Source: Paenibacillus lignilyticus (GTDB taxonomy: Bacteria > Bacillota > Bacilli > Paenibacillales > Paenibacillaceae). Taken from it: a stretch of 64,000 nucleotides of DNA. Location of the stretch: positions 239,701 to 303,700 of the forward strand of contig NZ_JAGKSP010000007.1 in NCBI RefSeq assembly GCF_017942085.1, in the 5' to 3' direction. Both the position numbers and the translations under genes were made by a program. Of this stretch, positions 50,835-59,594 are shown piece by piece (position 1 is the stretch's first letter; each line of letters starts with the position of its first letter). The notes beneath the pieces are model-generated. The model was not told where the DNA came from, did no database searches, and saw only the letters and a program-made list of their open reading frames with translations.

Positions 50835-52043
50835 ATGAAACGGTTGATAAGCGTGGTACTTGCTATTATCGTAGTATTCGCATCTTTGGCGGGGACGGCT
50901 TCCGCGGCTAGCGGAGGCACCGACATCAAAGTTAAATTAAATGGCGAATGGGTCATCTTCCCTACGCCGCCTGTACTTCTGAATGGCAAAACGTATGTGG
51001 AATTCCGTACGCTGTTCACGAATCTGGGTTATACCATCGACTACAATGCGTCAACGAAGCTGATTAAAGCAAAGTCGGCTGTTCGCAGCATTGAGATGAA
51101 ACCGAGCGGTACGACGGCATTGGTTGACGGCAAGAAGGTTCCCGTTAACGGTGAAATGAGGCTGCTGAACGGCCGTACGATGGTCGGCGTTCGCTTCATC
51201 GCAACGCTTTCGGATAAAACGGTCAACTGGGACGGCGTGAAGAAAATCGTTACGATCGCGGATAAAGGACCTACGGCGCAGCAGCAGGCGGAAGTGTTCG
51301 GCGTGCTGGACAAGCTGACTGCGGCAGAGAATGCACAGGATGCCGCGGCTTATATGGCGGTCTTCCATTCGGAGTCGCCGGTTCGTGATTTAATCCGTGA
51401 ATCGGTGCAGGAGACGTTCGCGAAAGTGCACACGAAGACGACTTTCAGCGAGAAAACAATCGACTCCTATTCCTCGGTTGAAGCGGTTGTGTATACGGTA
51501 GAGCAATCGGTTAAAGTAGGCGGCAACGGCTTCTTTGCGGATGTGGAGAACGAAATGCTGTACACGCTTCACAAAGAGAACGGCAAATGGGCGATCTACG
51601 ATGCCGAGCAGCTCTCCCACCAATTGCTGGATCTCGATGGCATCTGGAAGGAAGAAATTACAGCTCCCGATGCAGACAAGTCAGCGATTTCGGCATTGAT
51701 TGCCGCTAATGCTGCAGCTGTCAATGCGAAGGATCTGAACGCATACAAGGCGACGCTGGTGCCCGGAGCGGAAGGCTACGAGGAAGACGTGGCTTCCATG
51801 GACGAGTTGTTCAAGGACACCGAAACCAGCTTGAAAATGAATCTGGAGAAGAACGCCATCGTTGAACTAAACGGCGACAAGGGCCTCCTTCTGACGCTGC
51901 ACACGTTTGAAGTAACGATTGGCGGCGAGATGATGCCTGTCAAATCGATCAACTTGTACAACTTGCAAAAGGTGGACAATAAGTGGCTGCTCATGCCGGG
52001 CAGCAACGAGCTGTATAACGATATGGACGAATCGGAAGAGTAA
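50835..52043 (+). CDS. Secreted protein with stalk domain and two NTF2-like domains
   Basis: 402 residues. A signal peptide (LISVVLAIIVVFASLAGTASA) is followed by a copper-amine-oxidase N-terminal-like stalk domain (about 25-135, VLLNGKTYVEFRTLFTNLGY and LNGRTMVGVRFIATLS). Two SnoaL/NTF2-like repeats (about 150-270 and 275-400) each start with a helix like LTAAENAQDAAAYMAVF or IAANAAAVNAKDLNAYKATL. GTGAGG is 6 bp before the ATG at 50835. TTGTCA (50760) and TATACT/TATAAT (50781-50791) are promoter candidates. Role unknown, probably surface-associated. Confidence 0.85.
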   Translation: MKRLISVVLAIIVVFASLAGTASAASGGTDIKVKLNGEWVIFPTPPVLLNGKTYVEFRTLFTNLGYTIDYNASTKLIKAKSAVRSIEMKPSGTTALVDGKKVPVNGEMRLLNGRTMVGVRFIATLSDKTVNWDGVKKIVTIADKGPTAQQQAEVFGVLDKLTAAENAQDAAAYMAVFHSESPVRDLIRESVQETFAKVHTKTTFSEKTIDSYSSVEAVVYTVEQSVKVGGNGFFADVENEMLYTLHKENGKWAIYDAEQLSHQLLDLDGIWKEEITAPDADKSAISALIAANAAAVNAKDLNAYKATLVPGAEGYEEDVASMDELFKDTETSLKMNLEKNAIVELNGDKGLLLTLHTFEVTIGGEMMPVKSINLYNLQKVDNKWLLMPGSNELYNDMDESEE

Positions 52044-52050
52044 AATAGGG

Positions 52051-52095
52051 ACCGCCTCAAAAGTATGCTTGGCGACTTTTGAGGCGGTTTTTTTT
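52051..52095 (+). terminator. Terminator of the stalk-domain gene
   Basis: A perfect 14-bp stem ACCGCCTCAAAAGT / ACTTTTGAGGCGGT (52051-52064 with 52075-52088) then seven Ts. Confidence 0.92.
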
Positions 52096-52225
52096 GTGCG
52101 CACCGGCCGGAGGATAGCCGGTGGGAGTGAGGTACGTGTTCCGCTTGTTGGTGGGGGGAGCAGCGGGAAAGTAGGGGAAGAGAGGTAGTGGTTAGCGCTC
52201 ATCGCCTGAATTCCCATGAAAAGTA

Positions 52226-52287
52226 GCTCCCAGAGCAACACATCAGCAGTAAATTGGTGGTTCTTGCGAAAGTGCAGCTCCGAGAGC
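52226..52287. repeat. Array R5: two short GCTC-N3-GAGC hairpins 51 bp apart
   Basis: GCTC-CCA-GAGC at 52226-52236 and GCTC-CGA-GAGC at 52277-52287, both embedded in similar flanks (AAGTAGCTC/AGTGCAGCTC, GAGCAA). They occupy the gap between convergent genes (52096-52312), where no coding sequence is seen. Weak alone, they match the spacing of arrays R1 and R2. Confidence 0.4.
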
Positions 52288-52312
52288 AAGCAGCCGGTCC
52301 CATGACCGCTGG

Positions 52313-53023
52313 TCAGTCGGATGTAGTTTCGTTCTCATCCAGCTCCAGCGGCATAAAAGCGTAGTCGCCATGGCGCATAATATCGCATTTGCGAACCGGA
52401 ATCGGGGATTTGAAGATCGGCCCGTCCAGCACGGTCGTATGAAACTCTCCGCCTTCGCCGCATGGGTCGATGCCGCGTTCGAGGAGCTCTTTTACAAACT
52501 CATGGTCCAGCCTGCGTCCAAGATCCGATTCTCGCATGCCGAGCGATAAGTTGACGGTCACGACGATCGACAGGAAGCCGTGATTGATGAACGTTTCTAC
52601 GGTTTCAAGATGATCCATTTGCCAAAGCGGCATGCCAAGCTTTAATCCCGCCTTCGTCGATACCTCGTCCTGCCAGCAGCCATAGTCCGTCAATTCCAAG
52701 TCGCCCGTTACGAGCACCTCGGCTCCGCGGTCTTTCGCTTGTATCAATAAACCGATAAAAGCTTCTTCATACTCAGCCCAGCTCGCAGCCGCAGTATAGA
52801 GAGGCAGTCCGATCGAATCCGCTTGAGCGCGAATTAGCTCAGGTGGCATACCGTGGGATCGGGAGCGTTTTCCTCCCTCCTCCAGCATCACGATGAGGCC
52901 GATCGCTTCTCCAACCTGCATCGCTTTATATAAAGCCAGCGCACTATCCTTGCCTCCGCTGAAAGAGGCAATAAATCGATGGCCGACTATTGTGCCATTC
53001 TTCCAATCCTTCGTTTCTTCCAT
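52313..53023 (-). CDS. Diphthine-ammonia ligase-like PP-loop ATPase
   Basis: 236-residue ATP pyrophosphatase-domain protein of the Dph6/MJ0570 family. It has PP-loop SFSGGKDSALALYKA, EVLVTGDLELTDYGCWQ, and the C-terminal signature IDPCGEGGEFHT. Bacteria lack diphthamide, so the true substrate is unknown. I prefer the ATG at 53023 (10 bp after GGGGA) to the one at 53032. Confidence 0.87.
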   Translation of the reverse strand: MEETKDWKNGTIVGHRFIASFSGGKDSALALYKAMQVGEAIGLIVMLEEGGKRSRSHGMPPELIRAQADSIGLPLYTAAASWAEYEEAFIGLLIQAKDRGAEVLVTGDLELTDYGCWQDEVSTKAGLKLGMPLWQMDHLETVETFINHGFLSIVVTVNLSLGMRESDLGRRLDHEFVKELLERGIDPCGEGGEFHTTVLDGPIFKSPIPVRKCDIMRHGDYAFMPLELDENETTSD

Positions 53024-53195
53024 TGTGATCATTCCCCATTATGAATTGTAGTGCTGTAGTACAAATTATATAGGATAAGTAAGGTTTGTACGATTGGAGG
53101 CGCCGGACTGAAGGAAGAAAATGGTTACTACCTGCCGGCAGCGAGCTATAATAACAGCATAGATATTTTAGGGCGACGATGGGAGTAGATAACGT

Positions 53196-54329
53196 ATGAA
53201 GGTAGTCATTGCACCCGATTCTTTCAAAGGCTCCGCAACGGCAAAAGAGCTGTGCAGCGCAATTGCCAAAGGCATTCGGTCCGTCATGCCGGAGGCAGAG
53301 CTGCTGGAGCTGCCGCTGGCCGATGGCGGCGAAGGCATTTTGGACAACCTAGTGCACGCTACAGGAGGCAAGCGAATAGAGGCAGCGGCGACCGATCCGC
53401 TTGGCCGCGCGATGACAGCTGCCTATGGTGTACTGGGCGATGGCGAGACCGTGATTATCGAGATGGCGCAAGCATCGGGGCTCCCGCTCCTAACAGCGGA
53501 AGAGCGACGGCCGCTGCTGACATCAAGCCGCGGCACAGGAGAGCTGATCAAGCATGCCCTGGATCAGGGCTATCGCAAATTCATTATCGGCCTTGGCGGC
53601 AGCGCGACCAATGACGGCGGTTCCGGCATGCTGCGAGCGCTGGGATTGCAGCTGCAGGACGCACAAGGCCAGCCCCTCGCCGAAGGCGGCGGAGCGCTGA
53701 GCAAGCTCGCGGAGCTGGATGACTCCGGCCTGGATTCGCGGCTAGCGGAATCGCGGGTTACGATCGCGAGCGACGTAACCAACACGCTGTGCGGTCCGCA
53801 AGGCGCATCGGCCATCTTCGGTCCGCAGAAGGGGGCAACGCCGGAGATGGTGGCAGTCCTCGATGAAGGGCTGCGCAAATTCGCCGAGCAAATCCACGCC
53901 ATACGCGGGATCGACGTGTTGACCTTAACTGGCGGAGGAGCTGCCGGTGGCATGGGAGCTGGCATTGCCGGTTTCATGAATGCGGTGGTCCGCCCCGGCA
54001 TTGAAGTTGTTATGGAAGCAAGCGGATTTGCCGCAGCCGCGAAGGATGCCGACTACATCATTACCGGTGAAGGTAAGCTGGACGAGCAGACGTTATCCGG
54101 CAAGGTAGCGGCAGGAGTGTGCGGAGCAGCAGGACCGCTTGGCGTACCGGTTATTATTTTGTGCGGGATGAGGGGGTTATCGATAGGCGAGCTAAGCCAA
54201 TTGGGGAAGGCGAGCGCATTCTCCATCGTCCCGGGTCCATGCACCTTGGAAGAGGCGATAGCGCATACTACCGAGTGGACAGAAGCTGCTGCTGCTCAGT
54301 TGTTCAGTCTTCTTAAAAATTCATCTTAA
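53196..54329 (+). CDS. glxK: Glycerate kinase
   Basis: 377-residue glycerate 2-kinase of the GarK/GlxK family. N terminus MKVVIAPDSFKGSATAKELC, then PLADGGEGILDNLV, GLGGSATNDGGSGMLRALG and ITGEGKLDEQTLSGK are diagnostic. It phosphorylates D-glycerate for entry into glycolysis. GGGAG lies about 10 bp before the ATG. It stands alone; no glyoxylate genes are adjacent. Confidence 0.95.
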   Translation: MKVVIAPDSFKGSATAKELCSAIAKGIRSVMPEAELLELPLADGGEGILDNLVHATGGKRIEAAATDPLGRAMTAAYGVLGDGETVIIEMAQASGLPLLTAEERRPLLTSSRGTGELIKHALDQGYRKFIIGLGGSATNDGGSGMLRALGLQLQDAQGQPLAEGGGALSKLAELDDSGLDSRLAESRVTIASDVTNTLCGPQGASAIFGPQKGATPEMVAVLDEGLRKFAEQIHAIRGIDVLTLTGGGAAGGMGAGIAGFMNAVVRPGIEVVMEASGFAAAAKDADYIITGEGKLDEQTLSGKVAAGVCGAAGPLGVPVIILCGMRGLSIGELSQLGKASAFSIVPGPCTLEEAIAHTTEWTEAAAAQLFSLLKNSS

Positions 54330-54424
54330 TTCCTCTTCTTTTTCACATCATGTTCACAATGGCCTGTTAGACTGAGAGTCGGGATCAGTGAAACAGGACA
54401 AAAGCAGGAGGGAGACCAGAGAGC

Positions 54425-55009
54425 ATGAAGCCGTGGACCGAGTTCGAAGAAGCCATCAAGCCGCATCTCCGGCATGTGCGGACATATTGTTATTATTTGA
54501 CCGCATCCAAGTGGGAATCGGAGGATCTGCTGCAGGAGGCGCTGCTTCGGGCGTTCAAGCATTATCGGGATACCGGCATTCTTCGTCACCCTAGATCGCT
54601 GCTGTACAAAATCGCGCGCAACGTGCATATTGACGCACATCGCAGACGACGCGGCATTACCGTTCCGATCGATGAGGCGCTTCAACTGCCGTATTACGAT
54701 AACAACTATGCCGCCATTCGCGGGACGCTGGAATGGGTGACCGAGCATTTGTCCGCACGCGAGATGGAGATGCTGCTGCTTGCAGAGGTGTTCGATTATT
54801 CTTACCAGGATATTGCCGATGAGCTGCAATGTACGGTACCCGCCGTCAAAATGGTGCTGCACCGCTCCAAATCAACGCTCCGCAAGCGCGGAGCTCAGCA
54901 AGAGCCGACGGCTGCTCCTCGCAGTCGCGCCGGTAAACGCAGAAGCGCACCTGCGCTTCCATATATGATAGACCGATGGACAACGGCATTGATGACCGGC
55001 GAATTGTAA
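54425..55009 (+). CDS. ECF-type RNA polymerase sigma factor
   Basis: 194 residues. Region 2 (about 5-75) contains WESEDLLQEALLRAFKHY and HPRSLLYKIARNVHIDAHRRR; region 4 (about 115-160) contains LSAREMEMLLLAEVFDYSYQ and VPAVKMVLHRSKSTLRK. A basic C-terminal tail (SRAGKRRSAPAL) extends beyond region 4. No anti-sigma gene follows; the next features are a terminator and an HD-GYP gene, so control must be by another means. Confidence 0.87.
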   Translation: MKPWTEFEEAIKPHLRHVRTYCYYLTASKWESEDLLQEALLRAFKHYRDTGILRHPRSLLYKIARNVHIDAHRRRRGITVPIDEALQLPYYDNNYAAIRGTLEWVTEHLSAREMEMLLLAEVFDYSYQDIADELQCTVPAVKMVLHRSKSTLRKRGAQQEPTAAPRSRAGKRRSAPALPYMIDRWTTALMTGEL

Positions 55010-55028
55010 AGGATGAGATCAAACCGAT

Positions 55029-55065
55029 AAAAATGGGCCTCTTGGTAGAGAAGGGAGGCTCTTTT
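55029..55065 (+). terminator. Terminator of the sigma-factor gene
   Basis: GGGCCTC and GAGGCTC pair (one wobble) with flanking A and T runs (AAAAATG...CTTTTTG). Confidence 0.7.
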
Positions 55066-55212
55066 TGATGTTTGGAGTAGTACTTTAGATTCATTCTTGC
55101 AGTTTGTAAAACAATACCATAGGACAATGGCTGCATCAGCATGGTACAGTAGAGGTAATAGTAAACATTTACCTTGGAAAAAGGGACAAGTACGACTTTT
55201 GTTGGAGGCGCT

Positions 55213-56232
55213 ATGCGAAACTATTTGGGGAAAACCTTAAAAAATGAAGTCGTGAATGCATTTGGCGTAACCGTGCTGCCCGCTAACATCGTGCTGGAAG
55301 AAGAGCACTTAATTCTACTGGAAAAGCACAAGATTGAACATATTTCCGTTATCTATGATGTAGTGGAGCCGGCGAAGAACGCCAAATCGAGTACCCCTCA
55401 TTACGCCGTGAGTCAGGTTACAATCCGTGCCAAGGAAATGTATGACTCCATTCGGGAAACAGGCAAGGTGCCGATGGATGAGCTGCAGAACAATATTATT
55501 CCCGCCGTTAAGAGCGTGGCCAGCCATCCGAATATTTTCGAGCTGTTCGAGGCGGTCAAGGCGCAGGGTGATTATACGTATCAGCACAACATTGGGGTAG
55601 GCGTATTGTCGACGATGATTGGCAAATGGCTGAATTTAAAAGAAGATGAATTGACAGCGCTTACTCTCGCGGCAACGCTGCATGATGTAGGTAAAGTGAA
55701 AATCCCGCCGGAAATCATTAACAAACCGGGCAAGCTGACAGAGGCAGAGTTCGAAGTCGTGAAGAAACATACCATTTACGGCTATGAAATCCTGAAGAAA
55801 ACCGAAGGCATCAGCTACCGTGCTGCGTTAGTTGCTCTTCAGCATCATGAACGCGAAGACGGCAGAGGATATCCGCTCGGGTTAACCTCGGATAAAATCG
55901 ATAACTTCAGCAAAATCGTAGCGGTGGCGGATATTTTCCATGCGATGTCCTCCGATCGGCCTTACCATAAAGCGCTGCCGTTCTATGAGGTGGTTCGTCA
56001 GCTGCGTGAAGGCTATTTCGGGCAGCTCGACCCGCATATCGTGTCGGTATTCCTTGAGAATATTACGACTAAAATGATCGGTCAGAAAGTCGTCCTCACG
56101 GATGACCGCGTAGGCGAGATCGTATTTATTAATCCGCATGACGAGGAAGCGCCTCTAGTGCGAGTAGGCGAAGAGTTCGTGGATTTGTCCGCGGAACGTC
56201 AGCTGCAAATTAAACAGATTATTGGACTGTAG
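55213..56232 (+). CDS. HD-GYP domain protein, probable c-di-GMP phosphodiesterase
   Basis: 339 residues. An N-terminal region (about 1-110) of the kind found in other HD-GYP proteins precedes the HD-GYP domain with LHDVGKVKIPPEIINKPG and HHEREDGRGYPLG, both metal motifs intact, and AVADIFHAMSSDRPYHKAL. The C terminus (MIGQKVVLTDDRVGEIVF) is a small beta extension. The ATG at 55213 follows GGAGG; the longer frame from 55174 lacks a site. No membrane segment, so it is cytoplasmic. Confidence 0.9.
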   Translation: MRNYLGKTLKNEVVNAFGVTVLPANIVLEEEHLILLEKHKIEHISVIYDVVEPAKNAKSSTPHYAVSQVTIRAKEMYDSIRETGKVPMDELQNNIIPAVKSVASHPNIFELFEAVKAQGDYTYQHNIGVGVLSTMIGKWLNLKEDELTALTLAATLHDVGKVKIPPEIINKPGKLTEAEFEVVKKHTIYGYEILKKTEGISYRAALVALQHHEREDGRGYPLGLTSDKIDNFSKIVAVADIFHAMSSDRPYHKALPFYEVVRQLREGYFGQLDPHIVSVFLENITTKMIGQKVVLTDDRVGEIVFINPHDEEAPLVRVGEEFVDLSAERQLQIKQIIGL

Positions 56233-56254
56233 CGGTTATGGTTCGGATTATAGC

Positions 56255-56300
56255 AAAGAGCAGGGGTTCACGTCGCGATGTGAATGCCCTGCTCTTTTTT
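56255..56300 (+). terminator. Terminator of the HD-GYP gene
   Basis: AAAGAGCAGGG pairs with CCCTGCTCTTT, with an inner GTTCAC/GTGAA stem, then Ts. Confidence 0.88.
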
Positions 56301-56312
56301 GTTGATTCAAGT

Positions 56313-56645
56313 TTAGGTCCACTTGGCAGCCCACAGCTTCATTTCATGCAAAATCTGATGCAAATCGACGCCTTTAGGTGTCAGCGAATATTCAACAGTT
56401 ACGGGAACGGTCGGGAACACATGGCGCTCTAGCACCCCTTGTCCCTCCAAATGACGCAGCGTGCTCGTTAGTGCTCGCGGACTGACGGAAGGAATCAGCC
56501 GCTGCAATTCTCCGAAACGGCGCTTCTCGCAAAATAGCTCGCGCAGCACAAGAAAGGCCCATTTTCCGCCGATAACATCCAGCGTTTTCTCAATATTGCA
56601 GTCGATGACGGCCGGTACCTTCGGGACATAATTGTTTGCGGACAT
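56313..56645 (-). CDS. HxlR-family transcriptional regulator
   Basis: 110-residue winged-helix regulator: IEKTLDVIGGKWAFLVLREL, RRFGELQRLIPSVSPRALTS and TVEYSLTPKG are family hallmarks, and Cys16 in VIDCNIEK is the position used for redox or aldehyde sensing in many members. GGAGG is 8 bp before the ATG. It is divergent from an aldo/keto reductase across an AT-rich 173-bp gap, so that gene is the probable target. Confidence 0.92.
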   Translation of the reverse strand: MSANNYVPKVPAVIDCNIEKTLDVIGGKWAFLVLRELFCEKRRFGELQRLIPSVSPRALTSTLRHLEGQGVLERHVFPTVPVTVEYSLTPKGVDLHQILHEMKLWAAKWT

Positions 56646-56818
56646 TAGGTAATCCTCCGTTAATAATTAGTTACATAAAGTATAGTATATATATTAAGTA
56701 TAATATAATGACAATTATTTCACTACTTTAAAATCTATAATGAGTTAAGTAGAATAGGGGGTGCGTTGGTTAGACAGCGTATGCAGGGAACTGCAATTAT
56801 CTCTAGGAGGTTGGAGAA

Positions 56819-57757
56819 ATGGAGTTTAGAAGACTGGGCGGCAGCGGACTAAAGGTGAGTGAAGTCAGCTTGGGCAGCTGGCTTACATATGGCGGTTATG
56901 TGGAACGCGAGAATGCGGTAAAAGCAATCGAGAAGGCGTACGAGCTTGGCGTCAATTTCTTCGACACGGCGAATGTGTATGAGCGCGGAGCTGCGGAAAT
57001 TTTGCTTGGCGAAACGATTAAGCAGTTCCCGCGTGAATCCTACGTGCTCGCAACTAAAGCGTTCTGGCCAATGGGCGACGGTCCGAATGACCGCGGCTTG
57101 TCCCGCAAGCATGTGATCGAGCAGGCGAATGCCAGCTTGAAGCGTCTGAACACGGAGTATGTGGATATTTTCTACTGCCACCGTTATGATCCGGAAACGC
57201 CGCTGCAAGAAACGCTGCGCGCGATCGACGATCTGATCCGCTCCGGCAAGGTGCTGTACGCGGGTGTCAGCGAGTGGACAGCTTCCCAAATGGCCGATGC
57301 CCTTGGTACAGCTGACCGTTACTTGCTCGACCGTATCGTAGTAAGCCAACCGATCTACAACATGTTCGAGCGTTACATCGAGAAAGAAGTGATTCCTTAC
57401 GGGGAGAAGAACGGTATCGGACAAGTGGTGTTCTCGCCGCTTGCACAAGGGCTGCTGACAGGTAAATACACGTCCGCGGCAGATCTTCCGGAGGGCAGCC
57501 GCGCTTCGAAGCTCGAGTGGATGCGCAAAGGCATCACGGACGAGAAGCTTGCGAAAGTACGCGCCTTGTCCGAAATTGCGGGCGAGCTCGAAATTTCGAC
57601 CGGCCAACTGGCACTCGCCTGGATTCTGCGCCAACCGAACGTAGCCAGCGCTCTAGTCGGCGCCAGCCGTCCGGAGCAGGTCATCGAGAACGTAGCCGCT
57701 TCCGGTATCAAGCTGTCGGAAGACGTGCTTGCACGCATTGAAACGATTTTAGGTTAG
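56819..57757 (+). CDS. Aldo/keto reductase (Kv-beta-like subgroup)
   Basis: 312-residue NADPH-dependent reductase with TIM barrel. Catalytic Asp and Tyr are in FFDTANVYERGAAE, Lys in VLATKAFWPM and His in YVDIFYCHRYDPETPL; the Kv-beta-type block VLYAGVSEWTASQM follows. A reactive carbonyl is the likely substrate, in keeping with the divergent HxlR regulator. GGAGG precedes the ATG. Confidence 0.93.
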   Translation: MEFRRLGGSGLKVSEVSLGSWLTYGGYVERENAVKAIEKAYELGVNFFDTANVYERGAAEILLGETIKQFPRESYVLATKAFWPMGDGPNDRGLSRKHVIEQANASLKRLNTEYVDIFYCHRYDPETPLQETLRAIDDLIRSGKVLYAGVSEWTASQMADALGTADRYLLDRIVVSQPIYNMFERYIEKEVIPYGEKNGIGQVVFSPLAQGLLTGKYTSAADLPEGSRASKLEWMRKGITDEKLAKVRALSEIAGELEISTGQLALAWILRQPNVASALVGASRPEQVIENVAASGIKLSEDVLARIETILG

Positions 57758-57767
57758 TTTGTTGGAG

Positions 57768-57796
57768 GCCGGACCGGCTTTGCTGGTCCGGCTTTT
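57768..57796 (+). terminator. Terminator of the aldo/keto reductase gene
   Basis: A perfect 8-bp stem GCCGGACC / GGTCCGGC (57768-57775 with 57785-57792) followed by TTTTGTTTTG. Confidence 0.85.
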
Positions 57797-57835
57797 GTTT
57801 TGTTTCGCTCCGCGCATGAATTCCGCCGTCGGGGC

Positions 57836-58360
57836 GAGAGTCGTAGAAATCCGACTCTCAGCAGCGAAACCGGGGGAAAAAGAAGCTGAGAGTCGGAAAA
57901 CCCGTCTCTCAGCGGCGAAACGCCCATGGTTTCGCCAATGTGCGAGGGTGAGAGTGGTAGAATCCGACTCTCGGCGGCGAATTCGCGGGAAAAAGAAGCT
58001 GAGAGTCGGAAACCCCGTCTCTCAGCTTCGAGAAGCCCATGGTTTCGCCAATGTGGGAGGGTGAGAGTCGTAGAATCCGACTCTCAGCGGCGAATTCGCG
58101 GGAAAAAGAAGCTGAGAGTCGGAAACCCCGTCTCTCAGCTTCGAGAAGCCCATGGTTTCGCCAATGGCAGGCGTTGAGAGTCTTGAAATGGAACTCTCAG
58201 AGTCGAATTCGCGGGAAAAAGAAGCTGAGAGTCGGAAACCCCGTCTCTCAGCTTCAAGATGCCCATGGTTTCGCCAATGACGGGCATTGAGAGTCTCGAA
58301 ATGGAACTGAAATCGAGAAAAGAAGCTGAGAGTCGCATAGTGGAACTCTCAGCTTCGAGG
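57836..58360. repeat. Array R3: five tandem 113-bp units, each with two hairpins
   Basis: Units begin at 57836, 57950, 58063, 58176 and 58289 (periods 114, 113, 113, 113); the fifth is shortened. Each has hairpin A (GAGAGTCG / CGACTCTC, loop 7-8), a GCGAATTCGC-like spacer, hairpin B (GCTGAGAG / CTCTCAGC), and a constant CCCATGGTTTCGCCAATG. Units 2-4 are nearly identical in the second half. 113 is not a multiple of 3, so open frames across the array change register at each unit and are not genes. It sits between convergent genes. Confidence 0.88.
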
Positions 58361-58430
58361 ACTATTATCTCGCTACAGCGAGTGCTATGAATGTGGCAAA
58401 TGTGCTCCGGAGTTGCAGTCCAGTACATCT

Positions 58431-58640
58431 ATAAGCGGATATGCCGCTTATGAAGGTGGAGCCCATGCGAGAGAGGTTACTTTTCAGCAATATCGGGCAG
58501 TGTTAGAGTAATATCCGCTTAAGGCGCCTTGATCGAACCAATTGAACCACGATAAGCGGATATGCCGCATATGAAGGTGGAGCCAATTCGAGAGAGGTTG
58601 CTTTTTCGACAGTTGCGGCGCTGAGGCGGAATATCCGTTA
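58431..58640. repeat. Array R4: two 121-bp units with ATAAGCGG hairpin
   Basis: ATAAGCGG-ATATG-CCGCTTAT at 58431-58451 recurs as ATAAGCGG-ATATG-CCGCATAT at 58552-58572. Each copy is followed by ATGAAGGTGGAGCC, GAGAGAGGTT and CTTTT. Further on come ATATCCGCTTA (58511) and ATATCCGTTA (58631), complementary to the hairpin arm. With R3 it fills the 937-bp gap 57758-58694, in which I see no gene. Confidence 0.8.
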
Positions 58641-58694
58641 CCCTCAGCGCAGTGTATGCTGCAGCCGGATATCCCGCCGGATTGGTTCATTCAA

Positions 58695-59594
58695 TCAGCG
58701 TTTCCCGCCGCCGATAAACTGCAGGATCGAGCGGAGCGACTGCGGGGCGACCGTGTCCAGCAGGTCGCCTTCTTTGCGCAGTCGATCCTCGATGTTCAGC
58801 AGGTTGTAGTCGGCGATCGCGACGTTGCGGCGTACTTCGTCCCAGTGGAGCGGCGTGGATACGCTGGCGGCTCGGCGGGCGCGCGGGGAGTAGGGGGCGA
58901 TGATGGTTTTGCCTTGATAGTGCTGCAGATAGTCGATGTAGATGAGGTCGCCGCGGTTCTTTTTCAAACGTTCGATGGTGAATAGGCCGGGGTGCTTGTC
59001 AGCGAGAAAAGCGCCGACAAATTCGCCGATACGGCGCAGCTCATCGAAGGTGAGATCCTGCACGATCGGAATAATGACCTGCACGCCTGTAGCTCCAGAT
59101 GTTTTGGGCACGGAGGAGATGCCGAGCGATCGCAGCAGATCCCCGACCAGCAGGGCTGCTTCCATAATACGCGGCTCCTCTTCAAGGGTAGGATCCAGAT
59201 CAAGCACCCATTCCGTTGGGTGCTCGGGATTGCTCACTCGGTCAAAGGATGCGTGATATTCGAGACAAGCCAAATTGCCGAGCCATAGCAGCACGGGCAA
59301 GGAGGTCAGTTTCACATAGTGAATGCCCTCCCGGGTCTCGGTTTCTACAAAAGCTGGTGTAGGGGAGGGGCTGTTTTTCTGATAAAAGGATTTCCCATTC
59401 ACCCCATCCGGGAAACGAATGGTCGTCAGCAGCCGATCCTGGCAATGCTTCAATAACCATGGCGACAACGCAGCAAGCCGCTGCAAAAATATCGCCTTCG
59501 TTATGCCCATCTCCGGCCATAACAGCTTCTCAGGATTGCTTACGGTCAGCTCCTGCCCATCAACAACAACGGTTCCTTTCACAGAACGGCTCAT
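58695..59594 (-). CDS. ligD: LigD-type primase-polymerase, stand-alone
   Basis: 299-residue polymerase domain of bacterial non-homologous end joining. It opens ELTVSNPEKLLWPEMGITK and contains VLDLDPTLEE (catalytic Asp pair), PKTSGATGVQVIIPI and VIADYNLLN-type blocks near the end. It fills gaps at broken ends held by Ku. The ATG at 59594 overlaps the ligase stop (ATGA) and has AAGGAG 10 bp upstream; the 36-residue extension to 59702 lies inside the ligase gene. In Bacillus the polymerase is fused to the ligase; here they are separate. Confidence 0.92.
   Translation of the reverse strand: MSRSVKGTVVVDGQELTVSNPEKLLWPEMGITKAIFLQRLAALSPWLLKHCQDRLLTTIRFPDGVNGKSFYQKNSPSPTPAFVETETREGIHYVKLTSLPVLLWLGNLACLEYHASFDRVSNPEHPTEWVLDLDPTLEEEPRIMEAALLVGDLLRSLGISSVPKTSGATGVQVIIPIVQDLTFDELRRIGEFVGAFLADKHPGLFTIERLKKNRGDLIYIDYLQHYQGKTIIAPYSPRARRAASVSTPLHWDEVRRNVAIADYNLLNIEDRLRKEGDLLDTVAPQSLRSILQFIGGGKR

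Noticed and set aside
57759..58290. Several open frames of 83-101 codons across the R3 array, with similar repeated peptides
   Set aside because: They are translations of the DNA repeat; the 113-bp period shifts frame each unit and none has a ribosome site or known domain.
57836..58360. CRISPR array
   Set aside because: The whole 113-bp unit repeats, with no unique spacers between short repeats and no cas genes nearby.
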